Assembly (NCBI GenBank): GCA_036379395.1 | Contig: DASVGR010000117.1 | Coordinates: 1-33,807 of the forward strand | Origin: Oleiagrimonas sp036379395 | GTDB taxonomy: Bacteria; Pseudomonadota; Gammaproteobacteria; Xanthomonadales; Rhodanobacteraceae | Length of the DNA stretch: 33,807 nucleotides | Reading direction: 5' to 3' | In this document: in pieces, positions 24,424 through 31,424 of the stretch | Layout of the letters: the number at the start of each line of letters is the position of its first letter | Numbering within the stretch: position 1 is the first letter of the stretch | The notes under the pieces: model-generated | What the model was told of the DNA's origin: nothing | Database searches by the model: none | The model's input: only the letters and a program-made list of their open reading frames with translations | Translations under genes and position numbers: made by a program

Positions 24424-25353
24424 TTACAACTGCGTCACCGTGTAGCCGTCGGCGCGCAGCAGGTCGCGCATGTTGTCGGGGCCGACCAGATGGCCGCTGC
24501 CGACGCTCACGAAGATCGGCTTGCCGGGCTTGGCCAGCATGGCTTCCAGCTTGTCGACCCAGGTGCGGTTGCGGTTGCTGACGGCTGCCTTGTAGAGCTC
24601 GGGCTTGCCCTTGAACTTCTTGCGAATCTGCTTGGTGAAGTAGGCGGTATCGCCCGTGCGCCAGGCCTGCTGGTCGCGTTTGGCTTTCTTCATGTCGAAC
24701 GGTTCGGTCGCCGCCTTGGCCTGGACCATCAACCAGCTGACCTGCAGTTTGTCGGGAAACGTGGCCAGCATCCGCATGATGCCGACGGCCGACTGCAAGG
24801 GGATGATCGGCATCTTGCGTGCGATGGCCTTGCGGGCCAGATGCTGGTTCAGGAGATCTGATTGCTTGGCTCCCATCTTCTTGAGTGTCATCGCCATGGA
24901 TTTGCCCTGCAGCATCGTGGCGACAAGCCAGGGGCGCACGGGGTTGGCCGGAGAAAATGGCATTCCCACCTTGAGAATAGCCTGCTTGACGAGCTTGAGT
25001 TGGGCGGGTGTCAGTTTGTCTGTCAGCTTTTGACCCGCCGGGAAGCGACCGTATTTGCGCACGATGGCCACGATTTTTGGCCGCAATTTGGCAACCTTGG
25101 CTTTGTCCACACCGGGATCGCTTTCGAACACGACGCTGCCGGACGCCGCAAACGCATTCTGCATGACTTGCGGCAAGGGATAGGTCGGCAGTGTGGTGCC
25201 GGTGAGATACAGCGTGCGGTGGGCGGAAGTGACTTTCCACAGCGTGGTTGTGGGGGCCTGCGGCGTAGCGGCCGGGCGCGTGGCGGCACAGCCGGCGAGC
25301 GTCACGGCGGCGGCCATGGCCAATATCGGGATCCATCGAAGATGCATTTTCAT
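24424..25353 (-). CDS. TraB/GumN family lipoprotein, first GxxH motif lost
   Basis: This is a 309-aa exported lipoprotein: basic start, hydrophobic stretch and lipobox LAGC with C22. The mature part is TraB/GumN (TIKI-like putative metalloprotease) family: TLWKVTS, then TLYLTGTT, E77 in VFESD, and a C-terminal GSGHLVG (H288). The family usually has a first motif GTIH; here it reads GTTL (52-55), so the first conserved His is absent and a few residues of the following loop are missing. A metal-dependent activity is therefore doubtful. It follows the four-TM protein of the second sigma module by 53 bases and is probably in that operon. Function is unknown for most family members. Confidence 0.85.
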   Translation of the reverse strand: MKMHLRWIPILAMAAAVTLAGCAATRPAATPQAPTTTLWKVTSAHRTLYLTGTTLPTYPLPQVMQNAFAASGSVVFESDPGVDKAKVAKLRPKIVAIVRKYGRFPAGQKLTDKLTPAQLKLVKQAILKVGMPFSPANPVRPWLVATMLQGKSMAMTLKKMGAKQSDLLNQHLARKAIARKMPIIPLQSAVGIMRMLATFPDKLQVSWLMVQAKAATEPFDMKKAKRDQQAWRTGDTAYFTKQIRKKFKGKPELYKAAVSNRNRTWVDKLEAMLAKPGKPIFVSVGSGHLVGPDNMRDLLRADGYTVTQL

Positions 25354-25406
25354 GCGGGTTCGTTTCCTTGTGGTGGTGATGAAAGGGCGTGCGTGCCGGG
25401 CATGTT

Positions 25407-25997
25407 TTATGTCGACGCGTCCTGCCCGTCAAACTGGCGCAGCAACTCACGCGTGTGGCGCAATGTGCGTCGTTGCCGGCGTCCGTACCAGATGGCCCAC
25501 GCGAGCATGGCGACAAGCAGGATGGCCTGTGCGACGAGGATGCCGATCAAGGGGGCGTGTGCGTTTGGCGGGGCAGTGCGCCAGTGTTCGATGAACCATG
25601 GTGCCAACACGGCATAGACCAGCGCCATGCCGGCAAAGCTGGCCCAGATGAAGCCGATGCCTGCGTGTGCGCGGCGCCGTGTCAGTTCCAGCAACGCACG
25701 CACGTTGCCGGTTTGCGGTCGCCACGTGCCGCGGCGCAGCCAAATGTCGAGCGCGACAAAGACCCACACGATCAGGATGAGCGCAGCCGCCACGTGCCAG
25801 CCGAACATGGCGCGGTCGAGCCATGCGATCAGCGTGTTCACGGTGGCCCAGATGGCGATCAGGATGTCCAGCGCCTGGAAGATGATCATGCGGATACGCT
25901 TGCGGTTGACCCGTCGCGTGAGCGCGACGGCGTCCACGGCGGGCTGTTCTGCTTGCCAGTCGCGCTGCCATTGTTGCCAGGTGTGATCGGCGTTCAT
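25407..25997 (-). CDS. Four-TM membrane protein paired with ECF sigma (putative anti-sigma)
   Basis: This 196-aa protein is not assigned to a named family. It has a cytoplasmic N-terminus of about 35 residues rich in W/Q/R (TWQQWQRDWQ, then RRVNRKR), four membrane segments (about 37-60, 66-88, 113-137, 149-172), and a basic C-terminal tail with RTLRHTRELLRQFDGQD. The ATG at 25997 overlaps the sigma stop by 4 bases (ATGA), which strongly implies coupled expression. By analogy with sigma/anti-sigma pairs, it may tether the sigma to the membrane through its N-terminal or C-terminal tail. No zinc-binding anti-sigma motif is present, so this role is inference. Confidence 0.75.
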   Translation of the reverse strand: MNADHTWQQWQRDWQAEQPAVDAVALTRRVNRKRIRMIIFQALDILIAIWATVNTLIAWLDRAMFGWHVAAALILIVWVFVALDIWLRRGTWRPQTGNVRALLELTRRRAHAGIGFIWASFAGMALVYAVLAPWFIEHWRTAPPNAHAPLIGILVAQAILLVAMLAWAIWYGRRQRRTLRHTRELLRQFDGQDAST

Positions 25998-26581
25998 GGC
26001 GTGTCTCCGAGCAAGGACGTGAGCGCACGTCGTGCGCGGCTCAGGCGTGCATCGACGGTGTTGACATTGATGTCGAGCGCGGCGGCAATTTCGCCGTGCG
26101 ACAAGCCTTCGAATGCCAGCGTGACGGCTTGGCGCTGGCCGAGTGGGATGTGCCGCAATGCCGCTTCCAGACGCTGGCGCCGTTCGGCCTGCGTGGCGGC
26201 GCGCTCCGCGGTGGCGGTGGGATCGGCATGCACTTCTTCGAGCATCGGCTCGTGGCGATGGCGGCGCTGCACCACGATGTGGCTGACGCAACGGTTGTGC
26301 GCCACGCGCGCGATGAAGCTGCGCAAGGTCGCTTCCCCGCGCCAGCGCGGCAGGGCTTGCCACAGGGCGAGGGCGATTTCCTGCAACAGGTCTTCGCGTG
26401 CGGATGGATCGGCTTCGTAGGTTGCGGCGATGCGTCCGAGCATGGCGGCGTGATCGGAAAGCACGGCGACGAATTCGCTACGCGTCATGCGCGTGGCCTG
26501 TGGGCGGCGAGTGCCGGCTGCATCGGGATCCGGTGCGGCGAGCGGCGGCTGGGCGACGGGCGCGTGCAGGGTCTTGTCCAT
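25994..26581 (-). CDS. ECF RNA polymerase sigma factor (module 2)
   Basis: This is a second ECF sigma of 195 aa. Region 2 is EADPSAREDLLQEIALALWQALPRWRG followed by FIARVAHNRC. Region 4 is LRHIPLGQRQAVTLAFEGLSHGEIAAALDINVNTVDARLSRARRAL. It is distinct from the module 1 sigma (different region 2 and 4 spelling). The N-terminal 31 residues are proline/alanine-rich, and the in-frame ATG at 26488 (MTRSEFVAVLSDH) is an alternative start giving 164 aa. It starts 15 bases after the CPBP-like gene and overlaps the four-TM gene, so the three are one operon. The cysteine in AHNRC is unremarkable. Confidence 0.92.
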   Translation of the reverse strand: MDKTLHAPVAQPPLAAPDPDAAGTRRPQATRMTRSEFVAVLSDHAAMLGRIAATYEADPSAREDLLQEIALALWQALPRWRGEATLRSFIARVAHNRCVSHIVVQRRHRHEPMLEEVHADPTATAERAATQAERRQRLEAALRHIPLGQRQAVTLAFEGLSHGEIAAALDINVNTVDARLSRARRALTSLLGDTP

Positions 26582-26596
26582 GACAATGCGTACCCG

Positions 26597-27313
26597 TCAC
26601 GATGCCGCGTCGGCCATCGCATTGGGCGTCGTTCGTCCGTGCTCGCCTGCCGTCAGCCGGTAAGCACTGATGCCGCCGATGACCGCGGCCAGCGTGTGGA
26701 TCAGCATCAACCACCACAGGCTGCCGGTCAGGGCATAGGCGATGGTGAAGGCAAATGCCGACACGATGCTGCCCGCAAGCCGTTTGCGATTTCTGCAGCC
26801 ATGGGCCACGCCGTAGGCGAGCGCCGCGATGCACACGGCTGCGACGATGCCGACGCGTGGCGTGAGCCACCACAGGAGAAAGCCGCGGTAGAGCAGTTCC
26901 CAGCCGCAACCGGCGAACAGCCCGAAGACCAGAAAGCTGCCGAGTTCGCGACGCGTGCGTGGCAACAGATCGCTTTCGCACACCCGTTGGCGTGCTTGTT
27001 CAAGGGAGGCGGTTGAACGCTTGCGCCGTTCGAGCAGGACGAACGTGGCCAGGGCAAGAACCGCGGCGCCGGCCACGCCGAACCCGATCAGGCCGCGCGT
27101 GGACACCGGCACGTCGAGCCCGAGCAATGCCGGCGTGCGTCCCGCGCGCCACCACGCCCAACCCAGCAACGCCAGCAGGCCGGTGATGATGGCGATCGAC
27201 TTGCGGTGACGCGTGTCGCGTGATGCGGTTGCGCGCGTGCCGCGGCGGCTTTGGCAAACCGCCCGCAGCGGCATCACGCCAACGAGCAGGGCAAGCAGGA
27301 TGTAATCGGTCAT
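26597..27313 (-). CDS. CPBP-family intramembrane metalloprotease homologue, active site degenerate
   Basis: This is a 238-aa polytopic membrane protein of the CPBP (CAAX protease/bacteriocin-processing, Abi) family. Hydrophobic segments lie near 3-20, 38-56, 74-95, 125-150, 155-171, 182-200 and 203-222. Family motif 1 (EExxxR) reads W138-E-L-L-Y-R143, so the first, catalytic Glu is Trp. Motif 2 keeps H171 (YGVAHG), and motif 3 keeps H206 but has Ala where Asn/Asp is usual. It may be inactive or a binding/sensor protein. It is the first gene of an operon with an ECF sigma and a four-TM protein. CPBP membership is moderately sure; protease activity is not assumed. Confidence 0.78.
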   Translation of the reverse strand: MTDYILLALLVGVMPLRAVCQSRRGTRATASRDTRHRKSIAIITGLLALLGWAWWRAGRTPALLGLDVPVSTRGLIGFGVAGAAVLALATFVLLERRKRSTASLEQARQRVCESDLLPRTRRELGSFLVFGLFAGCGWELLYRGFLLWWLTPRVGIVAAVCIAALAYGVAHGCRNRKRLAGSIVSAFAFTIAYALTGSLWWLMLIHTLAAVIGGISAYRLTAGEHGRTTPNAMADAAS

Positions 27314-27333
27314 GGTGGTGCCTGTGCTGGAGA

Positions 27334-27358
27334 CAACGGCACGTCCCGGCGCCGTTCC
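27334..27358 (-). promoter_or_regulatory. Candidate ECF promoter of the CPBP-sigma-4TM operon
   Basis: On the minus strand GGAAC (27358-27354), 15 bases, then CGTTG (27338-27334) matches the common ECF pattern GGAAC-N15/17-CGTT. The predicted start, about 27327, leaves a leader of roughly 14 bases before the CPBP ATG at 27313. It is a pattern match only. Confidence 0.42.
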
Positions 27359-27572
27359 CGCTTGAATGCCGGAGAGCGCTGATGGATGGTGCCACGTTCC
27401 TTGTAGTCCTCATGCGCAGGAAAACCTGACAGCTGAGACGCAATTCGCCGGGCACGGGCTGCGCCGGCGTGCGCGAACCCTGTCACTGGCGGATGCAACG
27501 TGGTTTGCCGATGTCGCCTAAAGCAGGCTCGACATGATCGGATGGCGATGCCGATGGGTTTTCAAACGGCCT

Positions 27573-27605
27573 GCGGCACGCTTCCATGAGGCGGAAGCGT
27601 GCCGC
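27573..27605 (-). terminator. Hairpin downstream of pckG
   Basis: A perfect 13-bp stem GCGGCACGCTTCC / GGAAGCGTGCCGC with a 7-base loop lies 14 bases past the pckG stop. On the minus strand it is followed by GGCCGTTTGAAAAC, with only a short T-run, so it is a probable intrinsic terminator of moderate strength. Confidence 0.75.
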
Positions 27606-27619
27606 GACGGGGTTGATGA

Positions 27620-29386
27620 TCAGGCTGTGACGGGCGTGGCGTTCAGGGCGTCGGCCACGCGCTGGCATTCGGCCTTGAGGCGCGCGGGGCAATGGCTGCC
27701 GTAGCTGGCCAGATAGGTTTCGATGTCGATCAGTTCCTGTTTCCAGCCGTCACGATCGATGGCCAGCAGGGTGTCCATGGCGCCGTCGGCCATGGCCAGG
27801 CCCTGCGTGTTGATCTCGCCCGGCGCGGGCACGATGCCGATGGGCGTTTCGCGGCCGTTCGCCTTGCCGTCGATGCGCTTGAGCATCCATTCGAGCACGC
27901 GCAGGTTGTCGCCGAAACCCGGCCACAGGAAGTTGCCGTCGGCGTCGCGGCGGAACCAGTTGACGTGGAAAACGCGTGGCAGTTTGGCGCCGGGCTTGTC
28001 GAAGCTCAGCCAGTGGGCGAAGTAGTCGCCGTAGTTGTAGCCGCAGAACGGTTTCATGGCCATCGGGTCGCGCCGGATGGCGGCCACGTCCACGGCCGCG
28101 GCGGTGGCTTCGGATGCCATCGACGCGCCGACCAGCACGCCATGCGCCCAGTCGCGTGCCTCGAACACCAGCGGCACCAGCTCGGTGCGGCGGCCGCCGA
28201 ACACGATGGCGCTGATCGGCACGCCTTGCGCGGCCTCGGCCTCGGGCGACCAGCTGGGGCACTGGCGCGAGGCCACGGTGAAGCGCGAGTTGGGATGCGC
28301 GGCCTTGTCGCCGCTGGCCGGGTCAAAATCGCGGCCTTGCCAATCTTTCACTGGCACGCGCTTGTCCAGGCCTTCCCACCACGGCTGCATGTCGCCGGTC
28401 ACCGCCACGTTGGTGAAAATGGTGTCGTGCTGCAGCATTTCGACCGCGTTGGGATTGGTCCTGGTGCTGGTGCCGGGCGCCACGCCGAAGTAGCCGGCCT
28501 CGGGGTTGATGGCCCACAGGCGGCCGTCGTCGCCCGGCGTCATCCAGCAGATGTCATCGCCCACCGTCCACACTTTCCAGCCGTCTTGCTGATACCCCTC
28601 GGGCGGAATCAGCATGGACAAGTTGGTCTTGCCGCAGGCTGACGGGAACGCGGCGGCGATGTATTTCACTTCGCCCTGCGGGTTTTCGATGCCGACGATG
28701 AGCATGTGTTCGGCCAGCCAGCCTTCGGCGCGCGCCTGGTTGCTGGCGATGCGCAGCGCGTGGCATTTCTTGCCCAGCAGCGCGTTGCCGCCGTAGCCCG
28801 AACCGTATGAGCGGATGCGCGATTCGTCGGGAAAATGCATGATCCAGCGCCGCTCCGGATCCAGCTCGCCGATGGAATGCTCGCCCCTGACGAACGTGCC
28901 TTCGCGCTCGATGCGCTCCAGCGCGGCCTTGCCCATGCGCGTCATGATGCGCATGTTGGCCACCACGTACGGGCTGTCGGTGATTTCCACGCCGCAGCGC
29001 GAAATGGGCGAGCCGATCGGCCCCATGCAGTACGGAATGACATACATGGTGCGGCCTTGCATGCAACCCTCGAACAGGGCATCCATTTTCTTGTGCGCTT
29101 CGACCGGGGCTTCCCAATGGTTGTTGGGACCGGCGGTTTCGGCGTCGTCGTGGCAGATGACGGTGGCCTTTTCCACGCGCGCCACGTCGGCCGGGTTGGA
29201 GCGGTGCAGGTAGCAGCGCGGATGGGTCTGCTGGTTCAGCTCGATCAGGTCGCCGCTGGCGAGCATCTGTTCGATCAGTGAGCGGTATTCCACGTCCGAC
29301 CCGTTGCACCACACGATGCGGTCGGGGCGGGTGCGTTTGGCGACTTCATCAACCCATTGATTCAGTGCTTCAAGCTGGCTGCTCAT
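27620..29386 (-). CDS. pckG: Phosphoenolpyruvate carboxykinase (GTP)
   Basis: PckG converts oxaloacetate + GTP to PEP + CO2 + GDP, the entry to gluconeogenesis, and can run anaplerotically. The 588-aa product is the GTP-dependent class (animal/Xanthomonad/actinobacterial), not the ATP-dependent PckA of E. coli. The P-loop is FPSACGKTN (247-255), including the hyper-reactive C251 and K253. Other signatures are GSGYGGNALLGKKC, TVGDDI (D277/D278, metal), and FGGRR in the nucleotide site. It fits with fadE in this window for growth on fatty acids. The ATG at 29386 has no strong ribosome site; the upstream region has two inverted repeats. Confidence 0.98.
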   Translation of the reverse strand: MSSQLEALNQWVDEVAKRTRPDRIVWCNGSDVEYRSLIEQMLASGDLIELNQQTHPRCYLHRSNPADVARVEKATVICHDDAETAGPNNHWEAPVEAHKKMDALFEGCMQGRTMYVIPYCMGPIGSPISRCGVEITDSPYVVANMRIMTRMGKAALERIEREGTFVRGEHSIGELDPERRWIMHFPDESRIRSYGSGYGGNALLGKKCHALRIASNQARAEGWLAEHMLIVGIENPQGEVKYIAAAFPSACGKTNLSMLIPPEGYQQDGWKVWTVGDDICWMTPGDDGRLWAINPEAGYFGVAPGTSTRTNPNAVEMLQHDTIFTNVAVTGDMQPWWEGLDKRVPVKDWQGRDFDPASGDKAAHPNSRFTVASRQCPSWSPEAEAAQGVPISAIVFGGRRTELVPLVFEARDWAHGVLVGASMASEATAAAVDVAAIRRDPMAMKPFCGYNYGDYFAHWLSFDKPGAKLPRVFHVNWFRRDADGNFLWPGFGDNLRVLEWMLKRIDGKANGRETPIGIVPAPGEINTQGLAMADGAMDTLLAIDRDGWKQELIDIETYLASYGSHCPARLKAECQRVADALNATPVTA

Positions 29387-29470
29387 GCGCTTCGAACCTC
29401 GGTGGCTTGTTGAAAAATGGAAGCCTGACGGTACGTTGCGACAACTGGTATTGCAACAGGCGGAAGTCGA

Positions 29471-29487
29471 AATAACCTCAAGTTATT
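29471..29487. promoter_or_regulatory. Inverted repeat upstream of pckG
   Basis: AATAAC-N5-GTTATT is an AT-rich palindrome 85 bases upstream of the pckG start, in a position suitable for a regulator of gluconeogenesis. No protein can be assigned. Six-base arms are not rare by chance. Confidence 0.3.
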
Positions 29488-29549
29488 GAGCGCAAAGGCA
29501 ATACTGTCCGCCGCGAAGCATCGAAAGCCCGTCCTGGTTTTGGTCTACC

Positions 29550-29623
29550 GTGGGAACACGCCTGTGCGTGACGCCTGATGCCAACTCAAGGCCAGTCATT
29601 TCCGCCCGCAGGCAGGTTCCCAC
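29550..29623. repeat. REP/BIME element 7 (diverged)
   Basis: It starts GTGGGAACACGCCTGTGCGTGAC and ends with the inverted GCAGGCAGGTTCCCAC, 74 bases in all like elements 1-3 and 6, but with a diverged core. It is an old copy. Confidence 0.65.
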
Positions 29624-29651
29624 AAGAGTATTGAAAGCTCCCGTCTTGCCG

Positions 29652-29676
29652 GTGGGAGCACGCTTGCGCGCGATGG
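29652..29676. repeat. REP element 8 (single, partial)
   Basis: GTGGGAGCACGCTTGCGCGCGATGG is a head half with no recognisable inverted partner, 78 bases from the tetR stop. It is followed by a GGATCC-N6-GGATCC pair (about 29685-29702). Confidence 0.6.
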
Positions 29677-29754
29677 CGGGATGCGGATCCAGAGCCGGAT
29701 CCTTTCGCCTGCATCGTCTTTGTGCTGTTCAGGAAGGGCTCTGCCGGAGAAGCG

Positions 29755-30330
29755 TCAGGGCACCAGTGTTTCGGTCACGTGGTCGACGTAGGCGTCGAAC
29801 TCGTCGTGCGACAGGCGCGGCAGGCCCAGCGTCATGTTGATCAGCATGAAGCCGACGTAGGCGGCGTAGGTCAGGCGCGCGCGGTGCTGTGCCGTGGCCG
29901 CGGGCAGGCCGGCATCGCGGTAGGCGGTGGCCAGAAACTCCATGCGGCGTGTGGACACGCGCGCCATCAGGGCCAGCACGGACGGGTGGTCCAGCGCCTT
30001 GAGCAGCGCCGCGTAGATGCGGTGCGAGGGCAATTCGCGGGCGACAAAATCGAACAGCGCACGCAGGCGCACGCGCGGATCGGCGATGGGCTCGATCTTG
30101 GCCAGCACGTCGGCCTCGTCGTGTTCTTCCCAGCGCTGCAGGGCCGCTTCCAGCAGTGCGCCGCGGTTGCGGAAGTGCCAGTAGAAGCTGCCCTTGGTCA
30201 CGCCCAGACGTTTGGACAGTGCCTCGATGGCCAAGGCGTTGACGCCTTCGTCCGCGATCATGTCGAGCGCGCCGCGCTCCCAATCTTCGGCCGTCAGGCG
30301 CGTGCGTTCGGATTTGGTCGGCGTGCTCAT
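29755..30330 (-). CDS. TetR/AcrR family transcriptional regulator
   Basis: This is a one-component repressor of 191 aa. The N-terminal HTH domain is clear: LTAEDWERGALDMIADEGVNALAIEALSKRLGVTKGSFYWHFRNRGALLEAAL (about 10-62). The C-terminal ligand domain is all-helical (about 70-190) and begins LAKIEPIADPRVRLRALFDFV. The start MSTPTK at 30330 was chosen; the frame extends nine codons further. It is divergent from the alpha/beta-hydrolase-fadE operon. Palindromes around that operon's promoter make it the likely target, with an acyl-CoA or fatty acid as plausible ligand; this is inference. A TACCAT hexamer ends six bases before the ATG. Confidence 0.92.
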   Translation of the reverse strand: MSTPTKSERTRLTAEDWERGALDMIADEGVNALAIEALSKRLGVTKGSFYWHFRNRGALLEAALQRWEEHDEADVLAKIEPIADPRVRLRALFDFVARELPSHRIYAALLKALDHPSVLALMARVSTRRMEFLATAYRDAGLPAATAQHRARLTYAAYVGFMLINMTLGLPRLSHDEFDAYVDHVTETLVP

Positions 30331-30336
30331 GCTTGG

Positions 30337-30342
30337 ATGGTA
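30337..30342 (-). promoter_or_regulatory. Candidate -10 of tetR
   Basis: GCGCTACCAT then six bases then ATG on the minus strand is identical in layout to the def upstream region. The predicted start coincides with the ATG. The -35 is weak. Confidence 0.35.
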
Positions 30343-30476
30343 GCGCGATGGCTGCACGGAAAGCAGCGGCGTTCATGCGGCCTGCCGCGCTGGCATGCGC
30401 GGTGGCCGGTTTTGCCGCGGGCGGGCGAGGACCATCAGGCCCTCCGCTGGCCCGGCAAGATGACGCCAAGTGCTGG

Positions 30477-30506
30477 TTGACAGTGGCGTTGTTGCAGAAC
30501 CATACT
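30477..30506 (+). promoter_or_regulatory. Sigma-70 promoter of the hydrolase-fadE operon
   Basis: A perfect -35 TTGACA (30477-30482), 18-base spacer, then CATACT (30501-30506; 4 of 6 matches to TATAAT) is the best sigma-70 promoter in the window. The predicted start is 30513-30514, that is, the A of the ATG at 30514. The -10 overlaps a CCATAC-N6-GTATGG palindrome (30500-30517). Confidence 0.65.
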
Positions 30507-30517
30507 CGACCGTATGG
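30500..30517. promoter_or_regulatory. Palindrome overlapping the -10 and start codon
   Basis: CCATAC-TCGACC-GTATGG overlaps the -10 hexamer and the ATG of the hydrolase. A repressor bound here would block RNA polymerase. It may also be chance. Confidence 0.35.
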
Positions 30518-31398
30518 AAATGTCCAAACGATCGTTTGATAACGCGACCGGACGGCTGCAACGCCCGGATGGCGCGGCGTTGGCGTGGGAATGCGTTCGC
30601 CCTGATGGCCGCCCGGCAGTCTTGTTCGCGCACGGTTTCGGGCAGACGCGACAGGCCTGGCAAGGCAGCGCGCGGACATTGGCTGCGCACGGTTGCCGCT
30701 GTGTCAGTTTTGATACGCGCGGGCATGGTCAAAGCGGGCGCACGCCGGACGGCGCCTACGCCATGCAGCAGTTTGTCGATGATCTGGCCGCCATGGCCGC
30801 CGCGCAACCCGCGCCGCCGGTGCTGGTTGGCGCGTCGATGGGCGGTTTGCTGGGCCTGGTGCTGGCGGGCGAGGCGCAGCCGGCGCCGTTTCGCGCGCTG
30901 GTGCTGGTCGACATCACGCCGCGCTGGGAAAGCGCCGGCAACGAGCGCGTGCTGGCGTTCATGCGCGCGCATCCGGACGGTTTTGCCGATCTTGACCACG
31001 CCGCGCAGGCCGTGGCCGCCTACCTGCCGCAACGCCGCGAGCGCAAGACGGCCGCGCAACTGGAACCGTTGCTGCGGCGGGGCGACGATGGCCGCCTGCA
31101 CTGGCATTGGGATCCGGCCATGCTGGACACGGTCGGCGCGGCGGCCGCCAGCTACCAGCCGCGCCTGCTGGCGGCCGCGCGTCGCATCGACGTGCCGGTG
31201 CTGCTGCTTTCCGGCGGCCGTTCCGACATGGTGTCGGCCGCCACCATCGACGAATTTCTGCAACTGGTGCCGCACGCGCGGCATGTGCGCCTGCCCGACG
31301 CCACGCACATGCTGGCCGGTGACGCCAACGACGCTTTCACGCGCGAAGTGGCGCGTTTTGTCGACGACCTGCCGCAACCGGCGGGCGTCCAACCGTAG
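30514..31398 (+). CDS. Alpha/beta-fold hydrolase
   Basis: This is a 294-aa alpha/beta hydrolase of unknown substrate. It has the oxyanion-hole HG motif (FAHGFGQTRQAW), nucleophile elbow GASMGG (serine nucleophile), an acid in the SGGRSDMVS loop, and the catalytic His in DATHML near the C-terminus. No signal peptide is seen, so it is cytoplasmic. The starts ATG 30514 and ATG 30520 are both possible; neither has a ribosome site because the predicted transcription start is at 30513-30514. fadE follows by 26 bases with its own ribosome site, so the two form an operon; a (thio)esterase feeding beta-oxidation is a reasonable guess, unproven. Confidence 0.87.
   Translation: MEMSKRSFDNATGRLQRPDGAALAWECVRPDGRPAVLFAHGFGQTRQAWQGSARTLAAHGCRCVSFDTRGHGQSGRTPDGAYAMQQFVDDLAAMAAAQPAPPVLVGASMGGLLGLVLAGEAQPAPFRALVLVDITPRWESAGNERVLAFMRAHPDGFADLDHAAQAVAAYLPQRRERKTAAQLEPLLRRGDDGRLHWHWDPAMLDTVGAAAASYQPRLLAAARRIDVPVLLLSGGRSDMVSAATIDEFLQLVPHARHVRLPDATHMLAGDANDAFTREVARFVDDLPQPAGVQP
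30525..30538. promoter_or_regulatory. Perfect 14-bp palindrome, candidate TetR operator
   Basis: CAAACGATCGTTTG is a perfect palindrome of TetR-operator character (AAACG...CGTTT), 12-25 bases past the predicted transcription start, within the first codons of the hydrolase. About two perfect 14-bp palindromes are expected by chance in a window this size, so position is the main support. Confidence 0.45.
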
Positions 31399-31424
31399 TT
31401 TTCTGCACGTACACAGGTGACATC

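Larger units (their letters stand above)
27314..27619. other. Intergenic region between CPBP-like gene and pckG
   Basis: The 306 bases hold a candidate ECF promoter for the CPBP operon (27334-27358), a second lone GGAAC on the minus strand (27400-27396) without a matching -10, and the strong hairpin behind pckG (27573-27605). No gene is seen. Confidence 0.6.
29387..29754. other. Intergenic region between pckG and tetR
   Basis: The 368 bases contain the pckG upstream region with two inverted repeats, GTTGC-N13-GCAAC (29435-29457) and AATAAC-CTCAA-GTTATT (29471-29487), plus two degenerate REP elements. No gene is supported. Confidence 0.6.

Noticed and set aside
30333..30539. Small plus-strand frame (68 codons) with a hydrophobic Ala-rich start between tetR and the hydrolase
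   Set aside because: It starts at TTG without a ribosome site, runs through the TTGACA promoter and the hydrolase start, and looks like random Ala/Gly-rich translation.
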